A DNA stretch of 64,000 bases, taken from Rhodobacter calidifons. GTDB lineage: Bacteria > Pseudomonadota > Alphaproteobacteria > Rhodobacterales > Rhodobacteraceae. The first letter of the stretch is position 1; each line of letters begins with the position of its first letter. The position numbers and the translations under genes are program-made. This document shows positions 49,646 through 58,770 of this stretch, piece by piece. The stretch spans positions 124,001-188,000 of the forward strand of contig NZ_JAANHS010000003.1 of the NCBI RefSeq assembly GCF_011174775.1, given 5' to 3'. The notes below the pieces were generated by a model. It saw only the letters and a program-made list of their open reading frames with translations. It had not been told where the DNA came from and searched no databases.

Positions 49646-51921
49646 TATTTCAGCCTCATCGCGTTCAGGGATACGGTGATCGACGAGAGCGACATCGCCA
49701 GTGCGGCAGCAAGCGGTGTGGCGAGGCCGACCAGCGCGAGCGGCACGGCCACCACGTTGTAGCCGCCGGAGATCAGGAAGTTCTCGACCATGCGGCGGGT
49801 GGCCTGGCGGCTGATGCGGACGGCATCGGCGATGGGGGCCATGTCCTGACCCAGAAGCACGATGTCCGAGGCCACCCGCGCGGCATCCAGCGCCGAGGCG
49901 GGGGAGATCGAGACATGGGCGGCGGCAAGGGCGGCGGTGTCGTTCAGGCCGTCGCCGACCATGAGGACCTTGCGGCCCTGGGCGGAGAGTTCCGCGATGC
50001 GGGCGGCCTTTCCGGTGGGGAGGACGCCCGCTTGCCAGTCCGTGATGCCGAGACGCCGGGCGAGGTCGCGGACCGGGGCTTCGGTGTCGCCGGAGAGGAG
50101 TTCGATTTTCAGGCCTGCGGCCTGGAGTTTCGACACGGCTTCGGCGGCGCCGGGGCGGGGGCGGTCGGTGAAGGGGAAGGCGTGGGTCTTGGCCTTCAGC
50201 GGGGTGCCCCCCACCCCCCTCCCCTCGCCACCGGGGGGAGGGGAGGCGCCTGGGGTTGCGGGAGCGCTGGAAATGGAGAGGTAGGTCGCGGTTGCGGGAA
50301 GGGCTTCGGCCCCGCACCAGTCGGCGCGACCGAGGCGGACGCGGGTTCCGTTGAAGTCGCCTTCGATGCCCTGGCCGGGGATTTCGCGGATGTCTGTGAC
50401 GTTCGCGGGGGCGATGCCTGCGGCTTTCGCGCCTTCGGCCAGCGCGCGGGCGAGCGGGTGGGAAGAACCTGCGGCAAGAGCGGCGGCGATGGCCACGGCG
50501 TCTTGTGGCTGGTCGGCAAGGGCCACGGGTTCAGGCGTGCCGAGGGTCAGGGTGCCGGTCTTGTCGAAGACGACGGTATCGACTTCGGCCAGGCGTTCGA
50601 GAGCCGTTCCGTGCTTGATAAGGAGGCCCTTGCGGAACAGGCGACCGGAGGCGGAGGTCACGACCGCCGGAACGGCGAGGCCCAGCGCGCAGGGGCAGGT
50701 GATGATCAGGACGGCGGCAGAGATGTTGATCGCATAGCGCACGTCGCCGCCGGTGGCCCACATCCAGTAGCCGAAGGCCGCAAACGACAGGATATGCACC
50801 AGCGGCGAATAGGCCTTGGCCGCGCGGTCGGCGAGGCTGGTATAGCGGGTCTTCGTGCCCTCGGCCACGGCGACGAGGTCGGCCATGCGGTGCAGGCTGG
50901 AGTCCTTGCCCGCCGCTGTGACCTGCACGGCCAGGGGGCCGGTGAGGTTCACTTCGCCCGCGCTGACCACGGTGCCCTGCCCTGCCGGGACGGGCAGGCT
51001 TTCGCCAGTGAGGAGGCTGCGGTCGAGTTCCGACGCGCCGTGCAGCACCACGCCGTCCACCGGCATCCGCGCGCCGGGGCGGACGAGGACGGTGTCGCCG
51101 GGGGCGACTGCGTCGATGGGGGTTTCGACTTCCGTGCCGTCGATCAGACGGATCGCACGGGGGACTTCGAGGGCGGCGAGTTCCTCGGCAGCAGAGCGCG
51201 CAATGGCGCGGGTGCGGTGGTCGAGGTAGCGGCCGAGGAGGAGGAAGAAGGCCAGCATCACCGCGGCGTCGAAATAGGCGTGGTGGCCGGACATCGCGGT
51301 TTCATAGACCGAGATGGAGGAGGCGAGGATCAGGGCGAGGGAGATCGGGACATCCATGCCGAGCTTGCCCTGGCGGAGCGATGCCCAAGCGGATTTGAAG
51401 AAGGGTTGGCCGGCGAAGATGACGGTCGGCAGGGCGATGGCGCCGGAGATCCAGTGGAAGAGGTCGCGGGTGGCGGCCTCGGCCCCGGACCAGACGGCGA
51501 CCGAGAGGAGCATGACGTTCATCATGCTGAAGAAGGCGACGCCGAGGCGCATCAGAAGCTCTCGTCCCTGGCGGTCGGTCTCGGTCGTGGAGAGGAGGCC
51601 GGGGTCAAGCTCGTGGGCTTCCTGGCCTTCGGCTGCGAGGACCGCGATGAGTTGCGCGGCGGTGACGTGGCCTTCGGCTTCGACGGAGACGCGCTTTTGC
51701 GTGAGGTTGACGCGGGCGGAGCGGACGCCGGGGAGGGCCTGGAGCGCGGCCTCGACCAGGGCGATCGACTGCGCGCCGCCGGCGTTCGGCAGGGACAGGA
51801 TGATGCGGCCCGCCCGTTCGGCGCGAAGCGCGGCGATGCGTTCGGCGGCGGGGACGACGGTGCAGGCCGGGCAGGCAGAGACCGGCGAGCGGGTGGCGGC
51901 GAAGTCTTCGGCGAGGGCCAT
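49645..51921 (-). CDS. ccoI: Copper-exporting P-type ATPase CcoI (FixI), with an in-frame palindromic insert
   Basis: A P1B ATPase supplying copper for cbb3 oxidase assembly. 758 residues with an N-terminal CPAC metal site, an HMA-like domain, the CPC motif (IITCPCALG), DKTGTLT phosphorylation site, HP motif (GSSHPLARAL) and GDGLNDTAAL. Between the ATP domain strands, around residues 550-585, is an atypical Pro/Gly stretch (GASPPPGGEGRGVGG) encoded by a palindrome-bearing GC block; normal homologues run more directly into FTDRPRPGAAEA. Coupled to ccoH (one base) and ccoS. Confidence 0.92.
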   Translation of the reverse strand: MALAEDFAATRSPVSACPACTVVPAAERIAALRAERAGRIILSLPNAGGAQSIALVEAALQALPGVRSARVNLTQKRVSVEAEGHVTAAQLIAVLAAEGQEAHELDPGLLSTTETDRQGRELLMRLGVAFFSMMNVMLLSVAVWSGAEAATRDLFHWISGAIALPTVIFAGQPFFKSAWASLRQGKLGMDVPISLALILASSISVYETAMSGHHAYFDAAVMLAFFLLLGRYLDHRTRAIARSAAEELAALEVPRAIRLIDGTEVETPIDAVAPGDTVLVRPGARMPVDGVVLHGASELDRSLLTGESLPVPAGQGTVVSAGEVNLTGPLAVQVTAAGKDSSLHRMADLVAVAEGTKTRYTSLADRAAKAYSPLVHILSFAAFGYWMWATGGDVRYAINISAAVLIITCPCALGLAVPAVVTSASGRLFRKGLLIKHGTALERLAEVDTVVFDKTGTLTLGTPEPVALADQPQDAVAIAAALAAGSSHPLARALAEGAKAAGIAPANVTDIREIPGQGIEGDFNGTRVRLGRADWCGAEALPATATYLSISSAPATPGASPPPGGEGRGVGGTPLKAKTHAFPFTDRPRPGAAEAVSKLQAAGLKIELLSGDTEAPVRDLARRLGITDWQAGVLPTGKAARIAELSAQGRKVLMVGDGLNDTAALAAAHVSISPASALDAARVASDIVLLGQDMAPIADAVRISRQATRRMVENFLISGGYNVVAVPLALVGLATPLAAALAMSLSSITVSLNAMRLK
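50205..50256. repeat. Palindrome-bearing GC block inside ccoI
   Basis: A C-rich then G-rich block with nine-base perfect arms CCTCCCCTC (50218-50226) and GAGGGGAGG (50238-50246). It looks like an intergenic repeat element, yet keeps the ccoI frame open. The encoded GASPPPGGEGRGVGGTP is unlike the rest of the protein. Confidence 0.65.
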
Positions 51922-51922
51922 G

Positions 51923-52375
51923 TCAGCCTTTCACGAACAGTTCGGACCGCTGTTCGAAGAGGGTGCCGTCTGGCGAGGTGGCGGTAACCTTGACCATCCA
52001 TTTGCCGGGGTTGAGGGGGAGGTCGGCGGCGTAGAGGTCGCCGACGCGGGTGAAGGCGGGGAAGGTGTCGTTCGTGGTTTCCGTGGTGCGGCCGACGAGG
52101 ACCTGGAGGTCGTTCACCTGAACCGGCTGGCCGTCCGCGCCGAGGAAGGCAAGCGTCATGCGGCCCTGGTCATAGGCGGGGGTCATGGTCCAGCCCAGCG
52201 CCTCTTGCGCGGCCTTGCGGGCGTTGAAGCCCTGGGAGGCGACGTAGGAGTTTTCGACCTCGAGCCCGGGGAAGGTGCTGACGGCCTTGAACGCAAGGGT
52301 GAGGTTGACGCCGATGATGACGGCAAAGGCGCCGACTGTGATCGCAAGGACATGCTTGCCGGTGAGTTCGGTCAT
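51923..52375 (-). CDS. ccoH: cbb3 oxidase accessory protein CcoH (FixH)
   Basis: A 150-residue membrane-anchored protein: one N-terminal helix (residues 5-28, GKHVLAITVGAFAVIIGVNL) and a periplasmic beta domain with the FixH pattern NSYVASQGFNARKAAQEALGW and TRVGDLYAADLPLNPGKW split along the domain. It stabilises the CcoI-dependent assembly complex. Start overlaps the ccoG stop (ATGA); one base from ccoI. Confidence 0.92.
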   Translation of the reverse strand: MTELTGKHVLAITVGAFAVIIGVNLTLAFKAVSTFPGLEVENSYVASQGFNARKAAQEALGWTMTPAYDQGRMTLAFLGADGQPVQVNDLQVLVGRTTETTNDTFPAFTRVGDLYAADLPLNPGKWMVKVTATSPDGTLFEQRSELFVKG

Positions 52376-53787
52376 TGCGATTCCTTCCCGTTGAAGATCG
52401 TATCATGGTGGACGCGGTTCGTCGTCCCCAGTTCCTCGACCCAGAGGCGGACGGCGGTGCGGTCCGTGGTCGCGGCGGGGCTGCCCGGGGCGGCGGTGAG
52501 GTAGACGCGCTGGGACAGGGTTTCGTTCGCGGGGACGGTGACGGTGAGGCCCGGCTGGCCTTCCAGGCTGAGGGTGACGAAGGCGTCAGAGGTGACGGCA
52601 ATGGTGAACTGGGCGTCGTCGCCGGACTTGTTGCGCAGACGGATGTCGTAGGCGTTGCGGATCGAGCCGTCGGAGAGGGTGACGAAGGTCGGGTTGCGCA
52701 CGGGGGTGACGTTGATGTCGATGGGCGAGCGCAGGAAAAGCGCCACGATCATGCCGATGCCGACCCCGGCCCAGAGCACGGTGTAAAGGACGGTGCGGAC
52801 GCGGAAGACGTGGGACCAGACCGACTTCGGCGGCTGGCCGGCACGTTCGCGGGTCTCGTCAGTCAGCGCGAGGTAGCCGATCAGGTCGCGCGGCTTGCCG
52901 ATCCTGTCCATCACGTCGTTGCAGGCGTCGATGCAGAGACCGCAGGTGATGCAGGCCAGCTGCTGGCCGTTGCGGATGTCGATCCCCATCGGGCAGACGT
53001 TGACGCAGGCCATGCAGTCGATGCAGTCGCCCGTGGTGGTGCCAAGCTTGCCGCGCGGCTCGCCCCGCCATTCGCGGTAGGCGATGGTCAGCGTGTCCTC
53101 GTCCATCATCGCGGCCTGGATGCGGGGCCAGGGGCAGGCGTAGATGCAGATCTGTTCCCGCGCGAAGCCGCCGAAGAAGAAGGTGGTGAAGGTGAGGATG
53201 AGGATGGTGATGTAAGCGACGGGGTGGGCCTGGAAGGTCACGAGGTCGCGCAGAAGCGTGGGCGCGTCGGTGAAGTAGAAGACCCAGGCGCCGCCGGTGG
53301 CCAGCCCGATGAAGAGCCAGACCCACCACTTGATGCCGTTCTTGATGAGCTTCTCCCAGTTCCAGGGCTGACGGTGCAGCCGGATGCGGGCGTTGCGGTC
53401 GCCTTCGATCCAGCGTTCGACCAGGATGAAAAGGTCGGTCCAGACGGTCTGCGGGCAGGCGTAACCGCACCAGACGCGGCCGGCGGCGGAGGTGAAGAGG
53501 AAGAGCCCGAGGCCCGCCATGATGAGCAGGCCCGCGACGAAGTAGAATTCGTGCGGCCAGATCTCGATCATGAAGAAGAAGAAGCGGCGGTTGGCAAGGT
53601 CCACCAGCACGGCCTGGTCGGGCAGGTTCGGGCCCCGGTCCCAGCGCAGCCAGGGGGTGATGTAGTAGATGCCGAGGGTGATCCCCATGATCCACCACTT
53701 CAGCGTGCGGAATTTGCCCTTCACGCGCCGGGGAAAGACCGGCTCGCGGGCGGCATATAGGCTGGGTTCGGCTGCGGGGGTGGACAC
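52372..53787 (-). CDS. ccoG: cbb3 oxidase accessory iron-sulfur protein CcoG (FixG/RdxA)
   Basis: A 471-residue membrane protein with about five helices and two 4Fe-4S motifs, CIDCMACVNVCP and CITCGLCIDAC, plus a CxxC-bearing helix region (GYACPQTVWTD) and a C-terminal Ig-like domain. CcoG is a cupric reductase feeding copper to cbb3 assembly. It is the first gene of ccoGHIS and has an FnrL box 70 bases upstream, so low-oxygen induction is expected. Confidence 0.95.
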   Translation of the reverse strand: MSTPAAEPSLYAAREPVFPRRVKGKFRTLKWWIMGITLGIYYITPWLRWDRGPNLPDQAVLVDLANRRFFFFMIEIWPHEFYFVAGLLIMAGLGLFLFTSAAGRVWCGYACPQTVWTDLFILVERWIEGDRNARIRLHRQPWNWEKLIKNGIKWWVWLFIGLATGGAWVFYFTDAPTLLRDLVTFQAHPVAYITILILTFTTFFFGGFAREQICIYACPWPRIQAAMMDEDTLTIAYREWRGEPRGKLGTTTGDCIDCMACVNVCPMGIDIRNGQQLACITCGLCIDACNDVMDRIGKPRDLIGYLALTDETRERAGQPPKSVWSHVFRVRTVLYTVLWAGVGIGMIVALFLRSPIDINVTPVRNPTFVTLSDGSIRNAYDIRLRNKSGDDAQFTIAVTSDAFVTLSLEGQPGLTVTVPANETLSQRVYLTAAPGSPAATTDRTAVRLWVEELGTTNRVHHDTIFNGKESQ

Positions 53788-53856
53788 GGGATCTCCTTCA
53801 CTGGCGGGGCCAGTCTGTCATCCCGACTGCAATCGGTCATTTGCGCGGTCAGGGCC

Positions 53857-53870
53857 TTGACCTGCATCAA
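53857..53870. promoter_or_regulatory. FnrL box upstream of ccoGHIS
   Basis: TTGACCTGCATCAA has perfect TTGA and TCAA half-sites 6 bases apart, 70 bases before the ccoG start. Confidence 0.8.
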
Positions 53871-54143
53871 TAGGGATGCGGCGCGCCGGGGTGAATGCGG
53901 CAATGCGGCTCAAAGCCGCGTGATCGCCCGGGCCCGACCGGGCAACTTTCGACCCGAGCGCGGTCCGCGCGGGGTATTCGGGACATGGGCGAAGGCAATT
54001 TGTGCAACTTCGTCTTTCCCTTCGACAGATATTCCCGCCGAAGGCACACCGGGCCGCTTTGCGGTCTTCCCGCAAAACGGCGCGACGAAAGGCTTGCGCC
54101 GGCATGCGCGCCCTCTGACAGGCGGCACGAACCGGGTGCGCGG

Positions 54144-54172
54144 CAAAAGGAAGGGGACCCGAAGGCCCCCTT
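54144..54172 (-). terminator. Rho-independent terminator of ccoNOQP
   Basis: On the minus strand AAGGGGGCC and GGTCCCCTT (one G-U) close a TTCG loop and are followed by CCTTTT. It lies 25 bases past the ccoP stop and separates the structural operon from ccoGHIS. Confidence 0.82.
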
Positions 54173-54196
54173 TCAGGTTCAAGGGAACCGGGGGCG

Positions 54197-55072
54197 TCAC
54201 TCCCCGCCACCGCGACCGTGGACATAGAAGGCCACGGCGCGGATCTCGTCTTCGGACAGGCGCGTGTTCCAGTTCGGCATCACGCCGAAGCGGGCCCTGG
54301 TCACCGTCTCGATGATCTTTTCGCGCGACCCGCCGTACAGCCAGATCGCGTCGTTCAGCCGCGGCGCGCCTTGCGTACGGTCGCCTTCGCCCTGCTCACC
54401 GTGGCAGGCGGCGCAGTTCTCGGCATAGATCGTGGCGCCTTCCGTCGCCATGGCCGCGTCATGTTGCTGACCGGAGATGGCCAGCACATGTTCGGCGACC
54501 TGGGCGATCTGGGTCTCGTCGAGGATGCCGTCCGTCCCGAAGGCGGGCATCTGGGAATAGCGCGCGTCCGGGTCCGTCGTGTTGCGGATGCCGTGGGTGA
54601 TGGTCAGATGGATGTCCTCCATCGTGCCGCCCCAGAGCCAGTCGTCGTCCAGCAGGTTCGGATAGCCCTTGCCCTCGAATCCGGCCGCGCCCGAGCCATG
54701 GCAGGTGGTGCAGTTGGTGCGGAAGACCGCAGCGCCTGCGCGTTCGGCATAGGCCGCAAGTTCGGGGTCGTCGCCGATGGCGTTCAGGTCCGCCGCGATC
54801 AGCCTTTCCTTGATCGCCGCATTTGCCGCATCCACCGCCGCGATCTCGGCCGCCACATCGGCGCGGGTCGAAGCGCCGAGGAGGCCGGGCGTCGCCCGGG
54901 TGATCATCGGCCAGGCCGGATAGGCGATGGTGTAGCCGATGCCCCAGACGATGGTGGCGTAGAACACCCAGACCCACCAGCGCGGCAGGGGGTTGTTGTA
55001 TTCCTCGATCCCGTCCCAGCTGTGGCCGGTCGTTTCCACCTGCCGGACGTCCTTCTTTATTGGCTTGGCCAT
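54197..55072 (-). CDS. ccoP: cbb3-type cytochrome c oxidase dihaem subunit CcoP
   Basis: Membrane-anchored dihaem cytochrome c subunit passing electrons to the oxidase. 291 residues: one helix (about 33-55, PRWWVWVFYATIVWGIGY), two haem-binding motifs C121-TTC-H125 and C220-AAC-H224, and axial Met candidates in SQMPAFG and GVMPNW. Start at 55072 follows GGCC; the extension upstream is not conserved. Last gene of ccoNOQP. Confidence 0.96.
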   Translation of the reverse strand: MAKPIKKDVRQVETTGHSWDGIEEYNNPLPRWWVWVFYATIVWGIGYTIAYPAWPMITRATPGLLGASTRADVAAEIAAVDAANAAIKERLIAADLNAIGDDPELAAYAERAGAAVFRTNCTTCHGSGAAGFEGKGYPNLLDDDWLWGGTMEDIHLTITHGIRNTTDPDARYSQMPAFGTDGILDETQIAQVAEHVLAISGQQHDAAMATEGATIYAENCAACHGEQGEGDRTQGAPRLNDAIWLYGGSREKIIETVTRARFGVMPNWNTRLSEDEIRAVAFYVHGRGGGE

Positions 55073-55076
55073 GGCC

Positions 55077-55268
55077 TCAGCCCTCCTTCTTGGCAGGATT
55101 GGCTTCCGCAGGACGGTCGTCGTTGCGGAAGATCGAATTGGCGACATCCTGGTGCAGCGCCCGGCTGCCGGGTCGGAAGGCCCAGAGGCAGAGCGCCAGG
55201 AAACCGATGGTCATGGCCAGCAGGAACCAGCTGTCGGCCATGTGGCGGAGGAAGGAATAGGTTTCCAT
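55077..55268 (-). CDS. ccoQ: cbb3-type cytochrome c oxidase subunit CcoQ
   Basis: A 63-residue protein with one helix (residues 13-31, WFLLAMTIGFLALCLWAF) and a charged tail (NSIFRNDDRPAEANPAKKEG). CcoQ stabilises the assembled complex under oxygen. It lies between ccoO and ccoP with 14- and 4-base gaps, the invariant order. Confidence 0.92.
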   Translation of the reverse strand: METYSFLRHMADSWFLLAMTIGFLALCLWAFRPGSRALHQDVANSIFRNDDRPAEANPAKKEG

Positions 55269-55282
55269 CTTCGCCCCCCCCC

Positions 55283-56026
55283 TCAGCGGTTCGCCACGGG
55301 CGTGTAGGTCGAGAAATCGACCATCGTGCCCAGGACCTGCATGTAGGCGATCAGCGCGTCCATCTCGGTCAGTTCGGGCTGGCCGTCGAAGTTGCGCACA
55401 TTGACCGGCGTGCCGAAGGCGGCTTCGCCATAGCGTTCCTCGAGCCCCGAGCTGTCGCCGTTCGGATCGGCCTGCGCGGTGAAGTCGGCCAGCGCGTTTT
55501 CCACCATGTCGTCGGTGTACGGCACGCCGGTCAGGCGGTTGGTGACCACCACGTCCTGGATGTAGCGGCCGTCGATGATGTTGCGCGCCAGGAAGCCGTA
55601 GGGCGGCATGACCGATTCCGGCACCACGGACTTGGCGTTGTGGAAGTGGTCCTGGTGCCATTCGTCGGAATAGCGTCCGCCCACCCGCGCCAGGTCCGGC
55701 CCGGTGCGTTTCGAGCCCCACTGGAAGGGCCGGTCATACATCGACTCGGCAGCAAGGCTGTAGTGGCCATAGCGTTCCACCTCGTCCCGCATCGGGCGGA
55801 TCATCTGGCTGTGGCAGCCGTAGCAGCCCTCGCGGATGTAGATTCCCCGGCCTGCCAGTTCGAGCGGCGTGTAGGGACGAACCCCTTCGACCTTCTCGAT
55901 GGTGTTTTCCAGGTAGAACAGGGGCACGATCTGCACGATCCCGCCGATGGTCACGACCAGCAGCGAAAGGATCATGAGGAGCGTCGCGTTGGTCTCGATG
56001 ACCTTGTGCTTTTCGAGAATTGCCAT
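55283..56026 (-). CDS. ccoO: cbb3-type cytochrome c oxidase monohaem subunit CcoO
   Basis: A 247-residue membrane-anchored cytochrome c: N-terminal helix (about 17-38) and the haem motif C68-YG-CH72 in [19 protein letters not shown]. The [20 protein letters not shown] and VMPPYGFL motifs with the axial Met are present. Twelve bases separate it from ccoN. Confidence 0.96.
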   Translation of the reverse strand: MAILEKHKVIETNATLLMILSLLVVTIGGIVQIVPLFYLENTIEKVEGVRPYTPLELAGRGIYIREGCYGCHSQMIRPMRDEVERYGHYSLAAESMYDRPFQWGSKRTGPDLARVGGRYSDEWHQDHFHNAKSVVPESVMPPYGFLARNIIDGRYIQDVVVTNRLTGVPYTDDMVENALADFTAQADPNGDSSGLEERYGEAAFGTPVNVRNFDGQPELTEMDALIAYMQVLGTMVDFSTYTPVANR

Positions 56027-56038
56027 TGTCGGGTTTCC

Positions 56039-57637
56039 TTATTCTGCCGGAACGGCGGAGTTCTGGGTGACGCGGGCGGGTTGCGCCCGGACGGTCATCC
56101 AGAGGTTCCAGCACATGATGAGCGCCCCCGTCAGGAAGAGGCCACCGCCCAGGGCGCGGACCACATACATCGGGAATTTCGCAGCCACCGTGTCGGCGAA
56201 GGCGTTCACGAGGAAGCCGTTCGCATCGACCTCGCGCCACATCAGGCCTTCCATGATGCCCGTGACCCACATCGAGGAGGCGTAAAGGACGATCCCGATG
56301 GTCGCGAGCCAGAAGTGCCAGGAGACGAGTTTCAGCGAGTAGAGCCCCTCGCGGTTCCACAGGCGCGGCACGAGGTAGTAGAGGACGCCGAAGGTGATCA
56401 TCCCGTTCCAGCCAAGCGCGCCGGAGTGGACGTGGCCGATGGTCCAGTCGGTGTAGTGCGACAGCGAGTTCACCGCCTTGATCGACATCATCGGGCCTTC
56501 GAAGGTGGACATGCCGTAGAAGCCGATGGAGACGACCATCATCCGGATGATCGGGTCGGTGCGCAGCTTGTCCCAGGCGCCGGACAGGGTCATCAGGCCG
56601 TTGATCATCCCGCCCCAGGAGGGCATCCACAGGATCACCGAGAACACCATGCCCAGGGTCGAGGCCCAGTCGGGCAGCGCGGTATAGTGCAGGTGGTGCG
56701 GACCGGCCCAGATATAGAGGAAGATCAGCGCCCAGAAGTGGATGATCGACAGCTTGTAGCTGAAGACGGGCCGTTCGGCCTGTTTCGGGACGAAGTAGTA
56801 CATCATCCCCAGGAAGCCCGCGGTCAGGAAGAAGCCCACGGCGTTGTGGCCGTACCACCACTGCACCATCGCGTCCTGCACGCCCGCATAAAGCTGGACC
56901 TGGGCCGAGCCGAAGATCGACACCGGGATCGCGGCGTTGTTCACCAGGTGCAGCATCGCCACGGTCAGGATCATCGACAGGAGGAACCAGTTCGCCACGT
57001 AGATGTGGGGTTCCTTCCGCTTGAAGAGGGTGCCCATGAAGGTGATGAGGAAGGCGACCCAGACCACGGTGATGAGGATGTCGACGTACCAGACGGGTTC
57101 GGCGTATTCCTTGCCTTGCGTGGCGCCGAGGACATAGCCCGTCGCGGCCAGGACGATGACAAGCTGCCAGCCCCAGAACACGAACCAGCCAAGGCTGCCG
57201 CCGAACAGACGCGCTGCGCTGGTGCGCTGCACGATGTAGAAGGCGGACATGATCAGCGCGTTGCCGCCGAAGGCGAAGATCACCGCACTGGTATGGAGCG
57301 GGCGCAGGCGGCCGAAGTTGCCGTAGCCTTGCAGGAACTCGAAGTTCAACTGCGGAAAGGCCAGTTGCAGCGCGATCACGACCCCGACGAGGAAGCCGAC
57401 CGCCCCCCAGAAGGCGGTGGCGATCGCCCCCGCCCGCACCACGCCGTCGAAATATTCGTGGCTCAGATCCGGCTTCGGATCGCCGGCCGTGCGCAGCACC
57501 CAGAGAAACGCGATGGCCGCGGCCAGCATCACCGTGATCGCGTTCACCTGGTAGGCCAGGTCTCGGGCGTAGTTGGCCGCGATCGCGGCCAGAACCGCGA
57601 CGAGGCCAAGTCCGGCCAGTTTCAGATAATCCCACAT
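56039..57637 (-). CDS. ccoN: cbb3-type cytochrome c oxidase catalytic subunit CcoN
   Basis: The haem b/haem b3-CuB subunit that reduces O2 at high affinity and pumps protons. 532 residues with about twelve helices (plus an N-terminal extension of two). Haem and CuB histidines appear in [47 protein letters not shown] and [15 protein letters not shown]. Two FnrL boxes lie upstream, between it and the divergent stress gene, consistent with expression at low O2. Confidence 0.97.
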   Translation of the reverse strand: MWDYLKLAGLGLVAVLAAIAANYARDLAYQVNAITVMLAAAIAFLWVLRTAGDPKPDLSHEYFDGVVRAGAIATAFWGAVGFLVGVVIALQLAFPQLNFEFLQGYGNFGRLRPLHTSAVIFAFGGNALIMSAFYIVQRTSAARLFGGSLGWFVFWGWQLVIVLAATGYVLGATQGKEYAEPVWYVDILITVVWVAFLITFMGTLFKRKEPHIYVANWFLLSMILTVAMLHLVNNAAIPVSIFGSAQVQLYAGVQDAMVQWWYGHNAVGFFLTAGFLGMMYYFVPKQAERPVFSYKLSIIHFWALIFLYIWAGPHHLHYTALPDWASTLGMVFSVILWMPSWGGMINGLMTLSGAWDKLRTDPIIRMMVVSIGFYGMSTFEGPMMSIKAVNSLSHYTDWTIGHVHSGALGWNGMITFGVLYYLVPRLWNREGLYSLKLVSWHFWLATIGIVLYASSMWVTGIMEGLMWREVDANGFLVNAFADTVAAKFPMYVVRALGGGLFLTGALIMCWNLWMTVRAQPARVTQNSAVPAE

Positions 57638-57749
57638 GGTTTGCGTCCCTTCGTCCTGTCAGTCGCGCTCTGCCCCCCGTTGACGATTCGGGGCTGACAG
57701 CCGCAGTCTACGACAGCGTGAGTACTGCGGCGCAGCGACAAAAGGCGCC

Positions 57750-57763
57750 TTGATCTGCGTCAA
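57750..57763. promoter_or_regulatory. FnrL box 1 between ccoN and usp
   Basis: TTGATCTGCGTCAA, perfect half-sites, 113 bases before the ccoN start. Likely the ccoNOQP activator site. Confidence 0.82.
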
Positions 57764-57781
57764 GCCGAAGCACCGGCGCGA

Positions 57782-57795
57782 TTGACCCTGGTCAA
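57782..57795. promoter_or_regulatory. FnrL box 2 between ccoN and usp
   Basis: TTGACCCTGGTCAA, perfect half-sites, 69 bases before the universal stress gene. It lies 18 bases from box 1, so each divergent unit may have its own site. Confidence 0.82.
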
Positions 57796-57863
57796 GGCGC
57801 CGCGTACCGGGATCGGAAAGGCTGCGCCATCTGCAATCCATCAGCCCCTCACAGGAGTTGACC

Positions 57864-58709
57864 ATGGCCTACAAATCCATCCTGACCGTTGCGACTTCGG
57901 CCGAGAACCTGCTTGTCACGGTCACCGCGGCCGCCCAGATCGCGCAGACGATGGACGCCCATCTGGACGCGCTGGCCCTGGGCGTGGACCGAACCCAGAT
58001 CGGCTACAGCTATGTCGGTTCCGGTGCGGTGGTGATCGCCGCCGCGATGGAACGCGCCGAGGCGGATGCCCGCGACGTCGAGGCGGCGCTGAACGCGGCC
58101 CTGCGGGCGCAGTCGCCGACCCTGCGCGCTTCGGTCGAATCGCTGGTGACCCAGCTGGGCGCGCTGACCGATGTGGTGGCGTCGCGGGCGCGCTATTGCG
58201 ACCTGGTCGTCCTGCCGCTGCCCTATGGCGACAACCGGGGCGTCGAGGATGAGGCCGTGACCGAGGCCGCGCTGTTCGAAGGCATGGCGCCGGTCCTGAT
58301 CGTGCCGCCTGCGGGCCTGCGCACGTCCGAGCCGAAGCGGATCATCCTGGCCTGGAACCAGAGCCGCGAGGCCCTGGTCGCCGCGCGCCGCGCGATGCCC
58401 TTCCTCAAGCGCGCCGAATCGGTGCAGATCGTGGTGGTCGATCCGCCGACCCACGGCCCGGAGCGGTCGGATCCGGGCGGGCTTCTGTGCCAGTATCTTG
58501 TCCGCCACGGCGTGCGGGCCGAAGTCATGATCCTGGCGCGGACCCTGCCCCGGGTGTCAGAGGTCCTTGCCCGCCACGCCAGGGACACGGACGCCGATCT
58601 TCTGGTCATGGGCGCCTATGGCCATTCGCGGTTCCGCGAGGCCATCCTTGGCGGAGCGACCCGCGACATGCTGGAACGCGCCGAACTGCCGGTGTTCCTG
58701 GCGCACTGA
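57864..58709 (+). CDS. Universal stress protein, two-domain type
   Basis: A 281-residue protein with a degenerate N-terminal Usp half (YKSILTVATSAENL) and a complete C-terminal half (KRIILAWNQSREALVAAR and MGAYGHSRFREAILGGATRDML with the G-x2-G-x9-G nucleotide motif). AGGAG precedes ATG 57864. It is divergent from ccoNOQP with FnrL boxes between them, so expression at low oxygen is expected. Confidence 0.88.
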   Translation: MAYKSILTVATSAENLLVTVTAAAQIAQTMDAHLDALALGVDRTQIGYSYVGSGAVVIAAAMERAEADARDVEAALNAALRAQSPTLRASVESLVTQLGALTDVVASRARYCDLVVLPLPYGDNRGVEDEAVTEAALFEGMAPVLIVPPAGLRTSEPKRIILAWNQSREALVAARRAMPFLKRAESVQIVVVDPPTHGPERSDPGGLLCQYLVRHGVRAEVMILARTLPRVSEVLARHARDTDADLLVMGAYGHSRFREAILGGATRDMLERAELPVFLAH

Positions 58710-58718
58710 GCCATGGCC

Positions 58719-58760
58719 GGCGGCAGGCGGGCGCGCCGGACCGCGCCGCCGCCTGCCGCC
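58719..58760. terminator. Bidirectional hairpin between usp and the RTX protease gene
   Basis: Twelve-base perfect arms GGCGGCAGGCGG (58719-58730) and CCGCCTGCCGCC (58749-58760) lie between two convergent stop codons. No U-tract is seen on either side. Confidence 0.65.
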
Positions 58761-58770
58761 CCCGTGACCG

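Larger units (their letters stand above)
53788..54196. other. 409-base region between ccoG and ccoP
   Basis: No gene is supported. It holds the ccoG leader, the FnrL box at 53857-53870, about 270 bases without a clear signal, and the ccoNOQP terminator at 54144-54172. I found no tRNA-like or riboswitch-like fold by eye. Confidence 0.6.

Noticed and set aside
54218-57697. A 1159-codon open frame opposite ccoP, ccoQ, ccoO and ccoN
   Set aside because: It spans four well-recognised genes on the other strand; the open frame results from high GC at third positions.
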